Of a stretch of 47,670 nucleotides of DNA, positions 8,436 to 17,035 are shown one piece after another (the first letter of the stretch is position 1; every line of letters starts with the position of its first letter). The notes under the pieces are model-generated. The model was not told the DNA's origin and ran no database searches. It worked only from the letters and a program-made list of their open reading frames with translations. The position numbers and the translations under genes were made by a program. This DNA comes from an uncultured Pelagibacteraceae bacterium (GTDB taxonomy: Bacteria > Pseudomonadota > Alphaproteobacteria > Pelagibacterales > Pelagibacteraceae): the NCBI GenBank assembly GCA_902537665.1, contig CACBCE010000009.1, forward strand, positions 1-47,670, in the 5' to 3' direction.

Positions 8436-9554
8436 TTAAAAGTTAAATCTCTTTTTTATTCTTTTTACACATTTGCATACATAATTAATATCTTTATCAC
8501 TAGTGCCTAGTCCCGATGGAAGATATAAACCATATTTGCTAATATATTCTGAATTTTTGTAACTTTTCTTTAACCTTAAATTATATTTTTTTAATGCATC
8601 TTGTTTATTCATAGGCCAGAAAAATTCTCTAGTCTCAATTTTATATTTCTTCAATTCATTTCTAAATTTTGTTGCAGTCATTTTTTTGTTTAAAATTAAA
8701 ATGCCTACAACCCAATAAACATTTTCAATATTATTTAGCTTTGGTTTTTGAATATAAATATTTTTACAGTCTTTAAGATTATTATAATATTTTTTTCCAA
8801 TTTCTTTTTTTTTCAAAATTATCTTATTTATTCTACTAATTTGACTTATTCCTAATGATGCTTGCAAATTTGTATATCTATAATTCCAACCAATATCATA
8901 ATGATTAAATCTATTTTTTTTTCCAAAACATAAATTTTTATAATCAAATATTTTTTCCTTAAAATTTCGATTATTTGTTAGGACCATTCCACCTTCTCCA
9001 GTGGTAATATGTTTATTAGAATAAAGACTGAAAATACTTAAATCCCCAAAGCTACCACATTGTTTACCTTTGTATTTGTGTCCCAACATTTCAGCAGCAT
9101 CTTCAATTAAAATTATTTTATGCTTATTGCATATTTGTCTTATTTTATCTATTTGGATAGGGTATCCATAAATATGTGTAGCTATTATTGCTTTTGTTTT
9201 TTTTGAGATATTTTTTTCTATTTCATTTATTTTCATGTTCCAATTGTAGAAATCACAATCTATTGGGACTGGAATTCCACCTAATTTGATAATAGAGATT
9301 GCAGGCGATATTATTGTAAAGTTAGGAATTATAATTTCGTCACCTTTTTTAATACCAATTACTTTCAAAGCAATATCTAAGGCGGCTGATCCACTCGATA
9401 CTGATGAACAATATTTTTTACCAATTAGTTTTTTAAAATTATCCTCAAATTTTTTAACTTCTGGACCAGCAGAAGATATCCAGTTTCTTTTTAGGGCATT
9501 TAATATTATTTTTCTGTCAGATGTTAAAAGTTTAAATTTGTTTACTGGAATCAT
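8436..9554 (-). CDS. DegT/DnrJ/EryC1 sugar aminotransferase, GDP-perosamine synthase-like
   Basis: A 372-residue PLP-dependent aminotransferase. The N terminus MIPVNKFKLL and the WISSAGPEVKKFE segment (25-37), the EDAAEMLGHKYKGKQCGSFGD run (151-171), Schiff-base lysine K181 in LYSNKHITTGEGG and IGWNYRYTNLQASLG are all typical of RfbE/Per enzymes, which make GDP-perosamine from GDP-4-keto-6-deoxymannose. That ketosugar is the product of the gmd encoded at 20250, so substrate supply is consistent. A different 4-keto-sugar substrate is possible. The gene overlaps the cupin gene upstream by 4 nt and belongs to a minus-strand unit of four genes (11962 to 8436). Confidence 0.75.
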   Translation of the reverse strand: MIPVNKFKLLTSDRKIILNALKRNWISSAGPEVKKFEDNFKKLIGKKYCSSVSSGSAALDIALKVIGIKKGDEIIIPNFTIISPAISIIKLGGIPVPIDCDFYNWNMKINEIEKNISKKTKAIIATHIYGYPIQIDKIRQICNKHKIILIEDAAEMLGHKYKGKQCGSFGDLSIFSLYSNKHITTGEGGMVLTNNRNFKEKIFDYKNLCFGKKNRFNHYDIGWNYRYTNLQASLGISQISRINKIILKKKEIGKKYYNNLKDCKNIYIQKPKLNNIENVYWVVGILILNKKMTATKFRNELKKYKIETREFFWPMNKQDALKKYNLRLKKSYKNSEYISKYGLYLPSGLGTSDKDINYVCKCVKRIKKRFNF

Positions 9555-9976
9555 TTTATTTTAACAAATTTATCATCTATAGAATTAAAAACTTTTTTAT
9601 CGGTTTTAATATTATAGGGACCTTGCTTAACTTCGATCATTTCAACGGTTTCTAACACTTTAAAACCATGCCCACCACTATTGAGAATAATAATGTCGTT
9701 TTTTTTTATTATTTTACTAAATAAATATTTTTCTGTATCAGAATAAAAATCAACTCTTAATTTACCTTTTAATATAATTAATACTTCAGATGTATATTCT
9801 ACTCTTCTGACATTTTTGAAATGTTTATGAGGCTTTATCAAATGTTTAGATTTATGCTTTATAAATCCTACCTGATGACTTAATTTTTTTGGAGTATAAA
9901 AGTTAACACCTAACTTTCTTGTATATTTTATAATATATCCAAATGTTTTACCCTTGTACGATATTGGTTTAATCAT
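9551..9976 (-). CDS. Cupin-fold protein of polysaccharide locus
   Basis: I chose the ATG at 9976 (141 residues), because the longer frame (start at 10006) would overlap the upstream membrane-protein gene by 38 nt and add only a basic, non-conserved stretch. The core is a small single-domain beta-barrel: KPHKHFKNVRRVEYTSEVLIILKG contains paired histidines and a glutamate suited to a cupin metal site, and a second half has SGGHGFKV followed by EMIEVKQGPY. Similar cupins occur beside sugar aminotransferases in O-antigen clusters, where some are 3,4-ketoisomerases or epimerases, but the exact reaction is not recognisable. It overlaps the aminotransferase by 4 nt. Confidence 0.65.
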   Translation of the reverse strand: MIKPISYKGKTFGYIIKYTRKLGVNFYTPKKLSHQVGFIKHKSKHLIKPHKHFKNVRRVEYTSEVLIILKGKLRVDFYSDTEKYLFSKIIKKNDIIILNSGGHGFKVLETVEMIEVKQGPYNIKTDKKVFNSIDDKFVKIK

Positions 9977-11252
9977 TTTTTTTAATTTTATTAAATAAAT
10001 AAACAATTGTTAATAAATAAAATCCTGAACTTTCGAACATTACTCTTTTTAAACCCACTCTAACTTGCCAATAAACGTTTTCCATAGTTAACATAAATGC
10101 TGCAAAGATAAACAAAACGTTCAGTAGTAAATAAAAAATTATAAATAATTGAATTTTATCAATTTTAAACAAATAAATGTTTAATAAAAGTATTAATAAA
10201 CTAAATGAGATTAAAGGTAAAGATAAAGAGTAAACAATTGAATAAAAAGAGATAGTTTTTAAATTCAATAATAAATTTTCAAAAAAACTATAATTAAAAG
10301 TTTTTTCAAATTCGAAACTTTCTAATTCTGAATTTAAAAAATATAATATTATAAATCTTGTAGCTATTAAAAATACAGAAAATAGCAAAACAAATTTTTT
10401 ATGCTTTAAATTTAAATTTCCAAACAATAAGATTATAAATAAAATAAATCCTAATAAAAATAATCCTTCCATTTTTATCCATAATGCTGCATTGAAAGAT
10501 AGAAGTAAAAAAATTAAATGGTTCATTGGATTTTTTATTTTCTGAGCAACCAATTCATAACTTAATTTTGCTGCTACTAATATTAAACTAAAAATAAGAA
10601 TTTCTTGATTTCCATTAAATAATTCAATGTCGAATGTAACTAAAATAATTAAGCTACTTAAAATTATTTTATAAGTTTCATTAGATTTGAAAATTTCACA
10701 GAAATAAAAAATGCTAAGGATATATAAAAATACATAGAAAATTCTGCCTAGATACTCATATGAATCAAATGGAAATCTCCAAAAAAAAGACCAAATATAG
10801 GATCCTAAGTGAGGGTAGTCAGTCGCAGGGAGCTTTTCTAAATTTAATAATGAGTTATCCTGATAAAAATTAATCGTTTTTAAAAACCAAAAAAATTTTG
10901 CATCCCAACCTAATTGAAGATCATATGTTAATACAATTGATACTATAAATATATAAATAAAAATTAAGAAATTTTTAAAATTAAAATTAAAATTAAAATT
11001 AATTTTAAATTTTTCTTTTTCTTTTAGGATAAGAATTAAACTAATAACTATTAAAGAAATGATTAAGTAATTTAGACTAATATTTAATAAAGAAAAAACT
11101 AACAATAGATTGATAAAAATAATTGATTTTAATATTAAAGATTCTGTTAAAGATGTTGTCAATACAGAATTAATTTTAATATTTGGGATAGTTAATTTAA
11201 TTAAAAATCCGATAAAAAAAATCTGAAAAAAAATCAATATAATTTCTGTCAT
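9969..11252 (-). CDS. Polytopic membrane protein, possible GT-C type glycosyltransferase
   Basis: A 427-residue protein with about ten to twelve hydrophobic helices. An early extracytoplasmic loop after the third or fourth helix reads LQLGWDAKFFWFLKT and is followed by PATDYPHLGSYIWSFFWRFPFD. The acidic residue near the first loop plus aromatic-rich periplasmic loops resembles lipid-phosphate-sugar-dependent GT-C enzymes (ArnT/PMT-like), but no decisive motif was recognised. A run of four perfect AAAATT hexamers (10977-11000) encodes an alternating Asn-Phe segment just before a helix. It overlaps the single-pass protein gene upstream by 4 nt, so the two may act together. Confidence 0.6.
   Translation of the reverse strand: MTEIILIFFQIFFIGFLIKLTIPNIKINSVLTTSLTESLILKSIIFINLLLVFSLLNISLNYLIISLIVISLILILKEKEKFKINFNFNFNFKNFLIFIYIFIVSIVLTYDLQLGWDAKFFWFLKTINFYQDNSLLNLEKLPATDYPHLGSYIWSFFWRFPFDSYEYLGRIFYVFLYILSIFYFCEIFKSNETYKIILSSLIILVTFDIELFNGNQEILIFSLILVAAKLSYELVAQKIKNPMNHLIFLLLSFNAALWIKMEGLFLLGFILFIILLFGNLNLKHKKFVLLFSVFLIATRFIILYFLNSELESFEFEKTFNYSFFENLLLNLKTISFYSIVYSLSLPLISFSLLILLLNIYLFKIDKIQLFIIFYLLLNVLFIFAAFMLTMENVYWQVRVGLKRVMFESSGFYLLTIVYLFNKIKKND
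10977..11000. repeat. Hexanucleotide tandem repeat AAAATT x4
   Basis: Four perfect tandem copies lie inside the GT-C-like membrane protein gene. On the coding (minus) strand they give alternating Asn-Phe codons in a lysine/phenylalanine-rich linker. Copy-number change would alter the protein by two residues per unit without a frameshift. Confidence 0.85.
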
Positions 11253-11962
11253 TTAATATAAAAACAATTTTTTTTAGAGAACAATACGTCTTCATCGCTA
11301 AATTGGTATTTATTTTTGAAATTTAGTATTAGTTCACCTATTTTACTATTATTATTAGCATTATCTAATTCAAGATAAAATCGTTCCCATCTTGAATTAA
11401 ATACTTCTGTTTTAAAATTAGTATAAATTTTTTTTTGATTTTTAATATTTTCGTTAATATATTTTTCAAAAATTAATTTCTTTTTACTATTAATAACTTT
11501 ATATATTTTAATTTTGTCATTTATATTAAAGTTACCATTTTTAGTTTTAAAAGTTATACTTTCTAAAAAATTTGTGTATTGAACGTGACCTGCACTTATG
11601 AAACCTTTTCCTAAATTGTTAAATTTTAAAGATTGATCTTTTCGATAATTTAAAAATATTCTAGGTCTTTTTTCAAAGTCTTGGGATGAATTATAAATAA
11701 TCCAATTAGATGGGGGCAACACATCATAATTAATTATTTTTGGATTTACGTCAAATTTAAATTTTTTTTTTAAATCCATAAGAAATCCATAAGATTCTTT
11801 AGAACAGTATCCGTATTGATCTACCATTCTCTTCGTATAATTATCTTGTATTAAAAAATACAACTTTTTAAAAAAATCAGATTTATTTAAGAAAATAATA
11901 AGTAAAAATATAACTATTAAATTTAAATGAATATTTTGTTTAATTTTATTTTTTTTGGGCAT
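11249..11962 (-). CDS. Hypothetical membrane-anchored extracytoplasmic protein
   Basis: A 237-residue protein not assigned to a family. Residues about 10-27 form one hydrophobic helix after a lysine-rich start, so the rest is probably periplasmic and anchored by its N terminus. The body alternates polar and hydrophobic residues with many aromatic, Asn and Lys positions, and ends with KIGELILNF-type strands, suggesting a beta-sandwich similar in style to carbohydrate-binding domains. Two cysteines (C53 and C233) could pair. It is the first gene of the minus-strand unit with the GT-C-like protein, cupin and aminotransferase, so a role in assembling the same glycan is inferred only from position. 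Confidence 0.55.
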   Translation of the reverse strand: MPKKNKIKQNIHLNLIVIFLLIIFLNKSDFFKKLYFLIQDNYTKRMVDQYGYCSKESYGFLMDLKKKFKFDVNPKIINYDVLPPSNWIIYNSSQDFEKRPRIFLNYRKDQSLKFNNLGKGFISAGHVQYTNFLESITFKTKNGNFNINDKIKIYKVINSKKKLIFEKYINENIKNQKKIYTNFKTEVFNSRWERFYLELDNANNNSKIGELILNFKNKYQFSDEDVLFSKKNCFYIK

Positions 11963-11990
11963 AAAAGCTTATTTATATATAAATCAATTA

Positions 11991-12749
11991 ATGAATAATG
12001 AGAATAGTTATAGTGTAATTTTACCAACATTAAATGAAGTTGGTCATATCAATTCCTTGATAGAGGATATATCAAATAATTTTGACAAATTTAATATTGA
12101 GTATGAAATTATAATTGTCGATGACAATTCAGTCGATGGTACGGTAAAAGAAATATTAAAAATAGATGATCCTCGTATTATTATTCACAAAAGAATAGGT
12201 AAAAAAAAAAGTCTTGTAGAATCATTAAATGAGGGAATTAATATTTCAAAGAACGAGAATATAATATGGATGGATGCCGATTTTTCGCACCCACCAAATT
12301 ATATAGAGAAATTTATAAAAATAAAAAATGAAAAAAATATTGATGTGATAGTTTGTTCAAGATTTTTAAAAGAGAGTATTAGATACTATAATGTTCAAAA
12401 TAAAAAAAAAGCTGGCATCGATTTTTTAAGCAACTTCTTAAATAAAATTTGTAAATTATTTTTATTCAGTGATTTTACAGATTATACAAGTGGATTCATA
12501 TGTATAAGAAAAAAAATAATTAAGAATATTAAATTAAAAGGATATTATGGTGATTATTTCATAACATTAATAACAAAATGTAAATTAGCTAATTATAATG
12601 TTTTGGAAATACCTTTCGAAGAAAAAGAAAGAGCTAGTGGAAATTCTAAAACCACTGGTAGTAAAATAAGTTTAATAATAAAGTGTTTCTTTTATTTAAT
12701 AGCACTTAACAAATGTATATTTAAAAAAATTTTCAAAGTTTCTTTTTAA
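11991..12749 (+). CDS. Glycosyltransferase family 2, dolichol-phosphate-mannose-synthase-like
   Basis: A 252-residue GT2 protein counted from ATG 11991. The alternative TTG at 11955 would overlap the divergent gene's start by 8 nt and adds nothing conserved. SVILPTLNEVGHI (8-20), IIVDDNSVDGT (41-51) and the metal-binding DAD at 95-97 (WMDADFSHPP) place it in the DPM1/polyprenyl-phosphate glycosyltransferase branch. ERASGNSKT near the C terminus corresponds to the R-x-x-G-x-S-K segment of that branch. Such enzymes make polyprenyl-phosphate sugars, which could feed the GT-C-like proteins nearby. It ends in a 17-nt tail-to-tail overlap with the GMD paralogue at 12733. Confidence 0.8.
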   Translation: MNNENSYSVILPTLNEVGHINSLIEDISNNFDKFNIEYEIIIVDDNSVDGTVKEILKIDDPRIIIHKRIGKKKSLVESLNEGINISKNENIIWMDADFSHPPNYIEKFIKIKNEKNIDVIVCSRFLKESIRYYNVQNKKKAGIDFLSNFLNKICKLFLFSDFTDYTSGFICIRKKIIKNIKLKGYYGDYFITLITKCKLANYNVLEIPFEEKERASGNSKTTGSKISLIIKCFFYLIALNKCIFKKIFKVSF

Positions 12750-13665
12750 CAAATGAAAAAAAAACATTTTTTTTAAAAATTTCTTGGGCAGCAAAAAAAA
12801 TATTTTTTTTAATTTTCCACTTCAAAGTTTTTTTTGCGTAAGTATTATTCCCAATTAAACAATTTCTTTTTTTAGTATTATTATAATTTAATTTTAAGTC
12901 TAATTTATTTTTTTTAATCAGATATTTGATGATATCATTTACATAAGTTTTTTTACCTGAACTAAGTATAATATTTTTTATTTTTTTTTTTGAAAATAAG
13001 ATTTTTATAAGAGCATCACAAATATCTTCTGCATGACTATAATCCATTACAATATTTTCTTTTACAATTTGGTTTAAAAATTTTTGATTTTTAGAAATTA
13101 ACGCAAAAATCGTCCTTGGTAGAAGAAATCTGTTACTTCTGAATAATGAATCATGATTAAATAAAATTACATTTGTAAAATCAAAATTTTTATTTCTTTT
13201 TTTAGTCTTAATAAGATAATCATTAGTTTCTATTCTGAATTTACTATAAAAATCATTTATAGAAATATTAGAATTTTCATTTACTAGCCCGTTTTTCTTT
13301 CTAAAAATTCTGGATGAACTACAAGATATAAATTTAACCTCATTTTTATATTTTATTAGATTATCAATTAAGTTTTTAAAATTATTTATATTTTCTAGGT
13401 AGTGTTTACGATAGCTATTTTGACGGTAATTTGGGTTATTTGAGGCAAGGTTTAGTACTACATCTACTTTATAAAACTTAAACAATTTTTCTAATTTTTT
13501 CTTATCTTTAAGATTAATTTCAAAATAGTTTATGTTTTTTCTTTTAATTTTTTTTTTAAATCTTTTGTCAATTAATATTAGATTTATTTTTCTCTTATAT
13601 AATTTTTGTAAGATAATTTTTCCATCTTGACCATTAGCTCCAGTTATAAGAATATTTTTAATCAA
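12733..13665 (-). CDS. GMD-like SDR protein with altered catalytic residues
   Basis: A 310-residue extended SDR clearly related to GDP-mannose 4,6-dehydratase. It has GANGQDG (9-15) as the nucleotide loop, LFNHDSLFRSNRFLLPRTI in the place of the [21 protein letters not shown] segment, and MDYSHAEDICDAL matching [13 protein letters not shown]. The TSE catalytic segment of GMD is SSR here (117-119), so the glutamate is replaced by R119. The Y-x-x-x-K pair reads Y140 ... R144, so the lysine is replaced as well. Classical 4,6-dehydration is therefore doubtful. It may be a reductase or epimerase of a GMD product, or a non-catalytic partner of a true GMD. It is divergent from the C-methyltransferase gene. 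Confidence 0.7.
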   Translation of the reverse strand: MIKNILITGANGQDGKIILQKLYKRKINLILIDKRFKKKIKRKNINYFEINLKDKKKLEKLFKFYKVDVVLNLASNNPNYRQNSYRKHYLENINNFKNLIDNLIKYKNEVKFISCSSSRIFRKKNGLVNENSNISINDFYSKFRIETNDYLIKTKKRNKNFDFTNVILFNHDSLFRSNRFLLPRTIFALISKNQKFLNQIVKENIVMDYSHAEDICDALIKILFSKKKIKNIILSSGKKTYVNDIIKYLIKKNKLDLKLNYNNTKKRNCLIGNNTYAKKTLKWKIKKNIFFAAQEIFKKNVFFSFVKKKL

Positions 13666-13686
13666 TTGTAATTTAATTTAATTTAG

Positions 13687-13722
13687 TATATTTAAGTTTT
13701 ATTTATTATATCTAAGTTTTAT
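13687..13722. repeat. Direct repeat with 20-bp period in a divergent promoter region
   Basis: TATATTTAAGTTTTAT (13687-13702) recurs as TATATCTAAGTTTTAT (13707-13722) with one mismatch in 16. The period is 20 bp, about two helical turns. It lies between the divergent starts of the GMD-like gene (13665) and the C-methyltransferase gene (13735). Confidence 0.7.
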
Positions 13723-13734
13723 AAAGACATAAAA

Positions 13735-14946
13735 TTGAAAATTAAATTTTGTAGAATCTGTAAATCAAAAAATCTAGAGAACGTATATAATTTAGGTGTT
13801 ATGTCTTTTACTGGGATTTTTACTAGTTCTATTAAAGATAAAGTTCCTAAAGGAGAATTAAAACTGATTAGATGTAAAAGATGCACTCTTTTACAATTGC
13901 AAAACAATTTTGACTCAAATTTAATGTATGGAAAAAACTATGGGTATATGTCTTCATTGAATACGGCAATGGAGTTTCATCTAAAATTAAAATCAAAGTA
14001 TTTGTTTGATACATATAAATTAAAAAAAGGAAATTCAGTTTTAGATATAGGAAGTAATGACGGAACTTTTTTAAGTTTTTTTAAAAAAAATTTAAAATTA
14101 TATGCTTGTGATCCAACTATTAAGAAATTTAAAAAATATTATAGAAAAGATATTAATTTAACTGCTGATTTTTTTACAGGTGAAAAGTTTAAAGGTTTAA
14201 AGTTTAATTTAATAACATCAATTGCTATGTTCTATGATTTACCTGACCCATTAAAATTTGCTAATGACATAAATAGTGTTTTAGCTAATAATGGAATATG
14301 GCATATTGAGATGAGCTATATGCCTTCAATGTTAAATAACAATTCTTATGACACAATTTGCCATGAACATTTAGAATATTATTCAGTTAAATCTTTGAAA
14401 TATTTGATGGATCTTGCAAATTTAAAAATAATAAATATTTCGTTTAATCAAATTAATGGTGGAAGTATTTCATTAGATATCGCTAAAAAAAAATCAAAAT
14501 ATCGTGAAAATAAAGTTTTATTAAATTGGTTACTTTTAAGAGAAAAATCCAATGGATTTAATAAATTAAAAATTCAAAAAAATTTTTTTATTCATTGTAA
14601 AAGGCATAAATTTTTACTCAATAATTTGTTAAAAAAATTAAAATCACAAGGAAAAAAAATTTATGGCTATGGGGCATCTACCAAAGGTAATGTAATTTTA
14701 CAATATTGTAAAATGAATAAAAAATTATTGGATTGTATTATTGAAGTAAATAGTTTTAAATATAATAGATATACACCTGGCTCTAAGATAAAAATTGTTT
14801 CTGAAAAATATTTAAAGAAAAACAAACCGGATTATCTTTTAGTTCTACCATGGCATTTTAAAGATCATATAATTAAAAAAGAAAAAAAATTTTTAGATAA
14901 TGGTGGAAAATTAATATTTCCTCTGCCAGAAATAGAAATAATTTAA
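13735..14946 (+). CDS. SAM-dependent NDP-sugar C-methyltransferase
   Basis: A 403-residue three-domain methyltransferase. The N-terminal zinc domain has C6/C9 and C47/C50. The SAM-binding domain has VLDIGSNDG (102-110). A CHEHLEYYS segment (about 205-215) carries the histidine pair used by this family, and the C-terminal domain has YGYGASTKGNV. This order (PF08421, class I SAM fold, PF08484) defines deoxysugar C-3 methyltransferases such as TylC3/TcaB9, which methylate NDP-4-keto-deoxysugars. The start is TTG, with no better ATG nearby. The product ends in a 4-nt tail-to-tail overlap with the next gene. Its 4-keto substrate could come from the dehydratases in this island. Confidence 0.8.
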   Translation: MKIKFCRICKSKNLENVYNLGVMSFTGIFTSSIKDKVPKGELKLIRCKRCTLLQLQNNFDSNLMYGKNYGYMSSLNTAMEFHLKLKSKYLFDTYKLKKGNSVLDIGSNDGTFLSFFKKNLKLYACDPTIKKFKKYYRKDINLTADFFTGEKFKGLKFNLITSIAMFYDLPDPLKFANDINSVLANNGIWHIEMSYMPSMLNNNSYDTICHEHLEYYSVKSLKYLMDLANLKIINISFNQINGGSISLDIAKKKSKYRENKVLLNWLLLREKSNGFNKLKIQKNFFIHCKRHKFLLNNLLKKLKSQGKKIYGYGASTKGNVILQYCKMNKKLLDCIIEVNSFKYNRYTPGSKIKIVSEKYLKKNKPDYLLVLPWHFKDHIIKKEKKFLDNGGKLIFPLPEIEII

Positions 14947-15644
14947 TAGATTAAATTTTTTATAGAATATTTAAATAAATAAAAAAGTGATCCAATAATA
15001 TCTCTCATTGTCATTTTTGAACTTCCAACTTTTCTGTAAGGTAAGTAAATTGGAATTTCTTTAATAGAATATTTTTTTTTATTTAATAAATATAAACTTT
15101 CCCAGAAAAATGAGTAACCGTCATTTTTTGCACCTAAAACATCTTTTAATTTAATATTTTTTGCATTGTAACATCTATAAGCACCTGATGAATCGTAATT
15201 AATATTTAAAAGAATGTTAATTAAGTAAAATCTTATTTTTGTAAGAAATCTTCTGTGCATTGGCCATTCGATTAAAGAGTCCTTGTTTTTAAACCTGTTG
15301 GTTGAAATTAAATTATATTTCGAGGAATATTTAATTAAGTTTCTAATGTATTTAGGATTGTGCGTTCCGTCTGCATCCATAGTTAAAATTATTTTATATT
15401 TTTTCTTATAAGCAAATTTCAAACCATCTTTGTGTGCTGAACCAATACCAAGTTTTCTTGGTCTAAAAATATAATAGATCGATTTACTTCTTTTCTTTAA
15501 ATATAAGATTTCTTCTCTTGTTCCATCAGTTGAATTATCATCAACAAAAAGAATATCAATTTCTTGATCAATCTTTCTTATTTTCTTAAAGAGTGTAGTG
15601 ATATTTTTTCTTTCGTTTAATGTTGGTATGATTAATAATTTCAT
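14943..15644 (-). CDS. Glycosyltransferase family 2, dolichol-phosphate-mannose-synthase-like
   Basis: A 233-residue GT2 protein with IIPTLNERKNI (5-15), LFVDDNSTDGT (32-42), the metal-binding DAD at 90-92 (TMDADGTHNPKYI) and a C-terminal LPYRKVGSSKMT stretch matching the R-x-x-G-x-S-K-M signature of polyprenyl-phosphate mannose/glucose synthases. Unlike long DPM1 forms it has no clear C-terminal membrane pair. It would move a sugar from an NDP donor to polyprenyl phosphate for use by a periplasmic GT-C enzyme. The polytopic protein upstream on the same strand (15725-16951) is a candidate partner, separated by 80 nt of T-rich sequence. Confidence 0.85.
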   Translation of the reverse strand: MKLLIIPTLNERKNITTLFKKIRKIDQEIDILFVDDNSTDGTREEILYLKKRSKSIYYIFRPRKLGIGSAHKDGLKFAYKKKYKIILTMDADGTHNPKYIRNLIKYSSKYNLISTNRFKNKDSLIEWPMHRRFLTKIRFYLINILLNINYDSSGAYRCYNAKNIKLKDVLGAKNDGYSFFWESLYLLNKKKYSIKEIPIYLPYRKVGSSKMTMRDIIGSLFYLFKYSIKNLIY

Positions 15645-15724
15645 TTTTTAGCTATAAAAAAAATGTATATTTTTTGTCCCTTTTTTTGTTAATTGATTTT
15701 TTTTTAATTTAAAAATTTTTAAAT

Positions 15725-16951
15725 TCATAAGGCTAATGAGTAATACAAATTAGAGATAATTAGAAAAAATACAAAATAACTATATATATAAATCAAATTT
15801 ATCTTATTAAGATTTAAAATTCTATTTAACATTCCATCTTTTGTTAATGTTAATACAGCCATAATTAAAAGAGGATCAAAATATTTTTGATAAATTATAA
15901 TTGTTGGAAAAGCAAAAATTAAGCATAAATAAACAATAAAATTATTTTTATTTAAATTTATTAAAATTAGCAAAGTTCCCAAAAAGGATGCTACTAAAAA
16001 AATAATTTTACTATTTAAAATGTTTGAAATTTTAATAAAAACACCGCCGCCAAAAGTATTTAGAGATATTGGGTAATAAAAATATATACATCCAAAAATA
16101 AAAAAAATAATTAAGCATTTATCTAAATTTTTGATGATTTTTTTTTTAATTTCCGAAAAATTATTAATGTAAAATGGGATTGTGTAAAATAAATATAAAG
16201 ATGAAAAAATTAATATATTATTTAATATATCAATATCAAATGTATTCCCCCCAAAACTTTGATCAATAATATTTGTTTTAAAAAAATAATAATAATATAC
16301 AACAAAAGGAATAAAGATTATTGTTGTTAAAAATATTAGATTAAATATCTTTATTAATTTTAAAACTCGCAAAAATTTCAAAAAATAAAAAAGAAAAAAA
16401 ATAATGTAATATTGTCTTATGTATACAGCAATTGAAATGTAGAAAATACAAAGAAGTATATTCTTGTTAGTATTTTTTTCCTCAAAATCAAGATATTTGC
16501 TTACTGATAAAATAAAAAAAATAATTGCAAAATTATCTGTAGTTACCCATACGGCAGAAGATCTAAAATATGGTGACAAAAAAATAATTAATGACAACAT
16601 AAACAATATATTTTCATTAATTCTTATGAATTTCTTTTTTAAAGATATGTAAAAAATTGCCGGAATTAGTGAAGAAATGAAAAGATATAAATATTTAAAA
16701 AAATTAAACCCTAAAATTTTTTCAATAAATGAAGCAAGTATATAAAATACTGGAGACTGAACTTGTCCAGTACTTATAAAATATTTAATTCCATTATCAA
16801 AACTAATTAAAAAATTATCTATAAATTGTCTTGTAACTTCATTGTCAATTTTAGAGCCGCCACTAGAATTCTCCCCCATTATTGAGGAAATTACTAAGGA
16901 AAAAATACCTAATAAGTAAAAGTAAATTTTTTGATTTTTATTTAGGATCAT
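15725..16951 (-). CDS. Polytopic membrane protein, possible GT-C glycosyltransferase
   Basis: A 408-residue protein with about ten to twelve hydrophobic helices. After the first helix comes a periplasmic loop with GGSKIDNEVTRQF and then STGQVQSPVFY, an acidic, aromatic loop arrangement seen in many GT-C enzymes. No family-defining motif was recognised, so the assignment rests on topology and on the neighbouring polyprenyl-phosphate sugar synthase-like gene. It is transcribed divergently from the GT2 gene at 17036, and the 84-nt gap carries an 8-bp inverted repeat 15 nt before this start codon. Confidence 0.5.
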   Translation of the reverse strand: MILNKNQKIYFYLLGIFSLVISSIMGENSSGGSKIDNEVTRQFIDNFLISFDNGIKYFISTGQVQSPVFYILASFIEKILGFNFFKYLYLFISSLIPAIFYISLKKKFIRINENILFMLSLIIFLSPYFRSSAVWVTTDNFAIIFFILSVSKYLDFEEKNTNKNILLCIFYISIAVYIRQYYIIFFLFYFLKFLRVLKLIKIFNLIFLTTIIFIPFVVYYYYFFKTNIIDQSFGGNTFDIDILNNILIFSSLYLFYTIPFYINNFSEIKKKIIKNLDKCLIIFFIFGCIYFYYPISLNTFGGGVFIKISNILNSKIIFLVASFLGTLLILINLNKNNFIVYLCLIFAFPTIIIYQKYFDPLLIMAVLTLTKDGMLNRILNLNKINLIYIYSYFVFFLIISNLYYSLAL

Positions 16952-16965
16952 TAAATTTTATTGAT

Positions 16966-16986
16966 ATTATGTATGTTATACATAAT
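16966..16986. promoter_or_regulatory. Operator-like inverted repeat between divergent genes
   Basis: ATTATGTA (16966-16973) and TACATAAT (16979-16986) form a perfect 8-bp dyad with a 5-nt centre. It lies 14 nt from the start codon of the minus-strand membrane protein and 49 nt from the plus-strand GT2 start. This is the geometry of a repressor site or of overlapping -10 elements. Confidence 0.4.
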
Positions 16987-17035
16987 TTAAATAATCCTTC
17001 AAATTTTAACGATTATTAAAATTTAAATTTAACAA

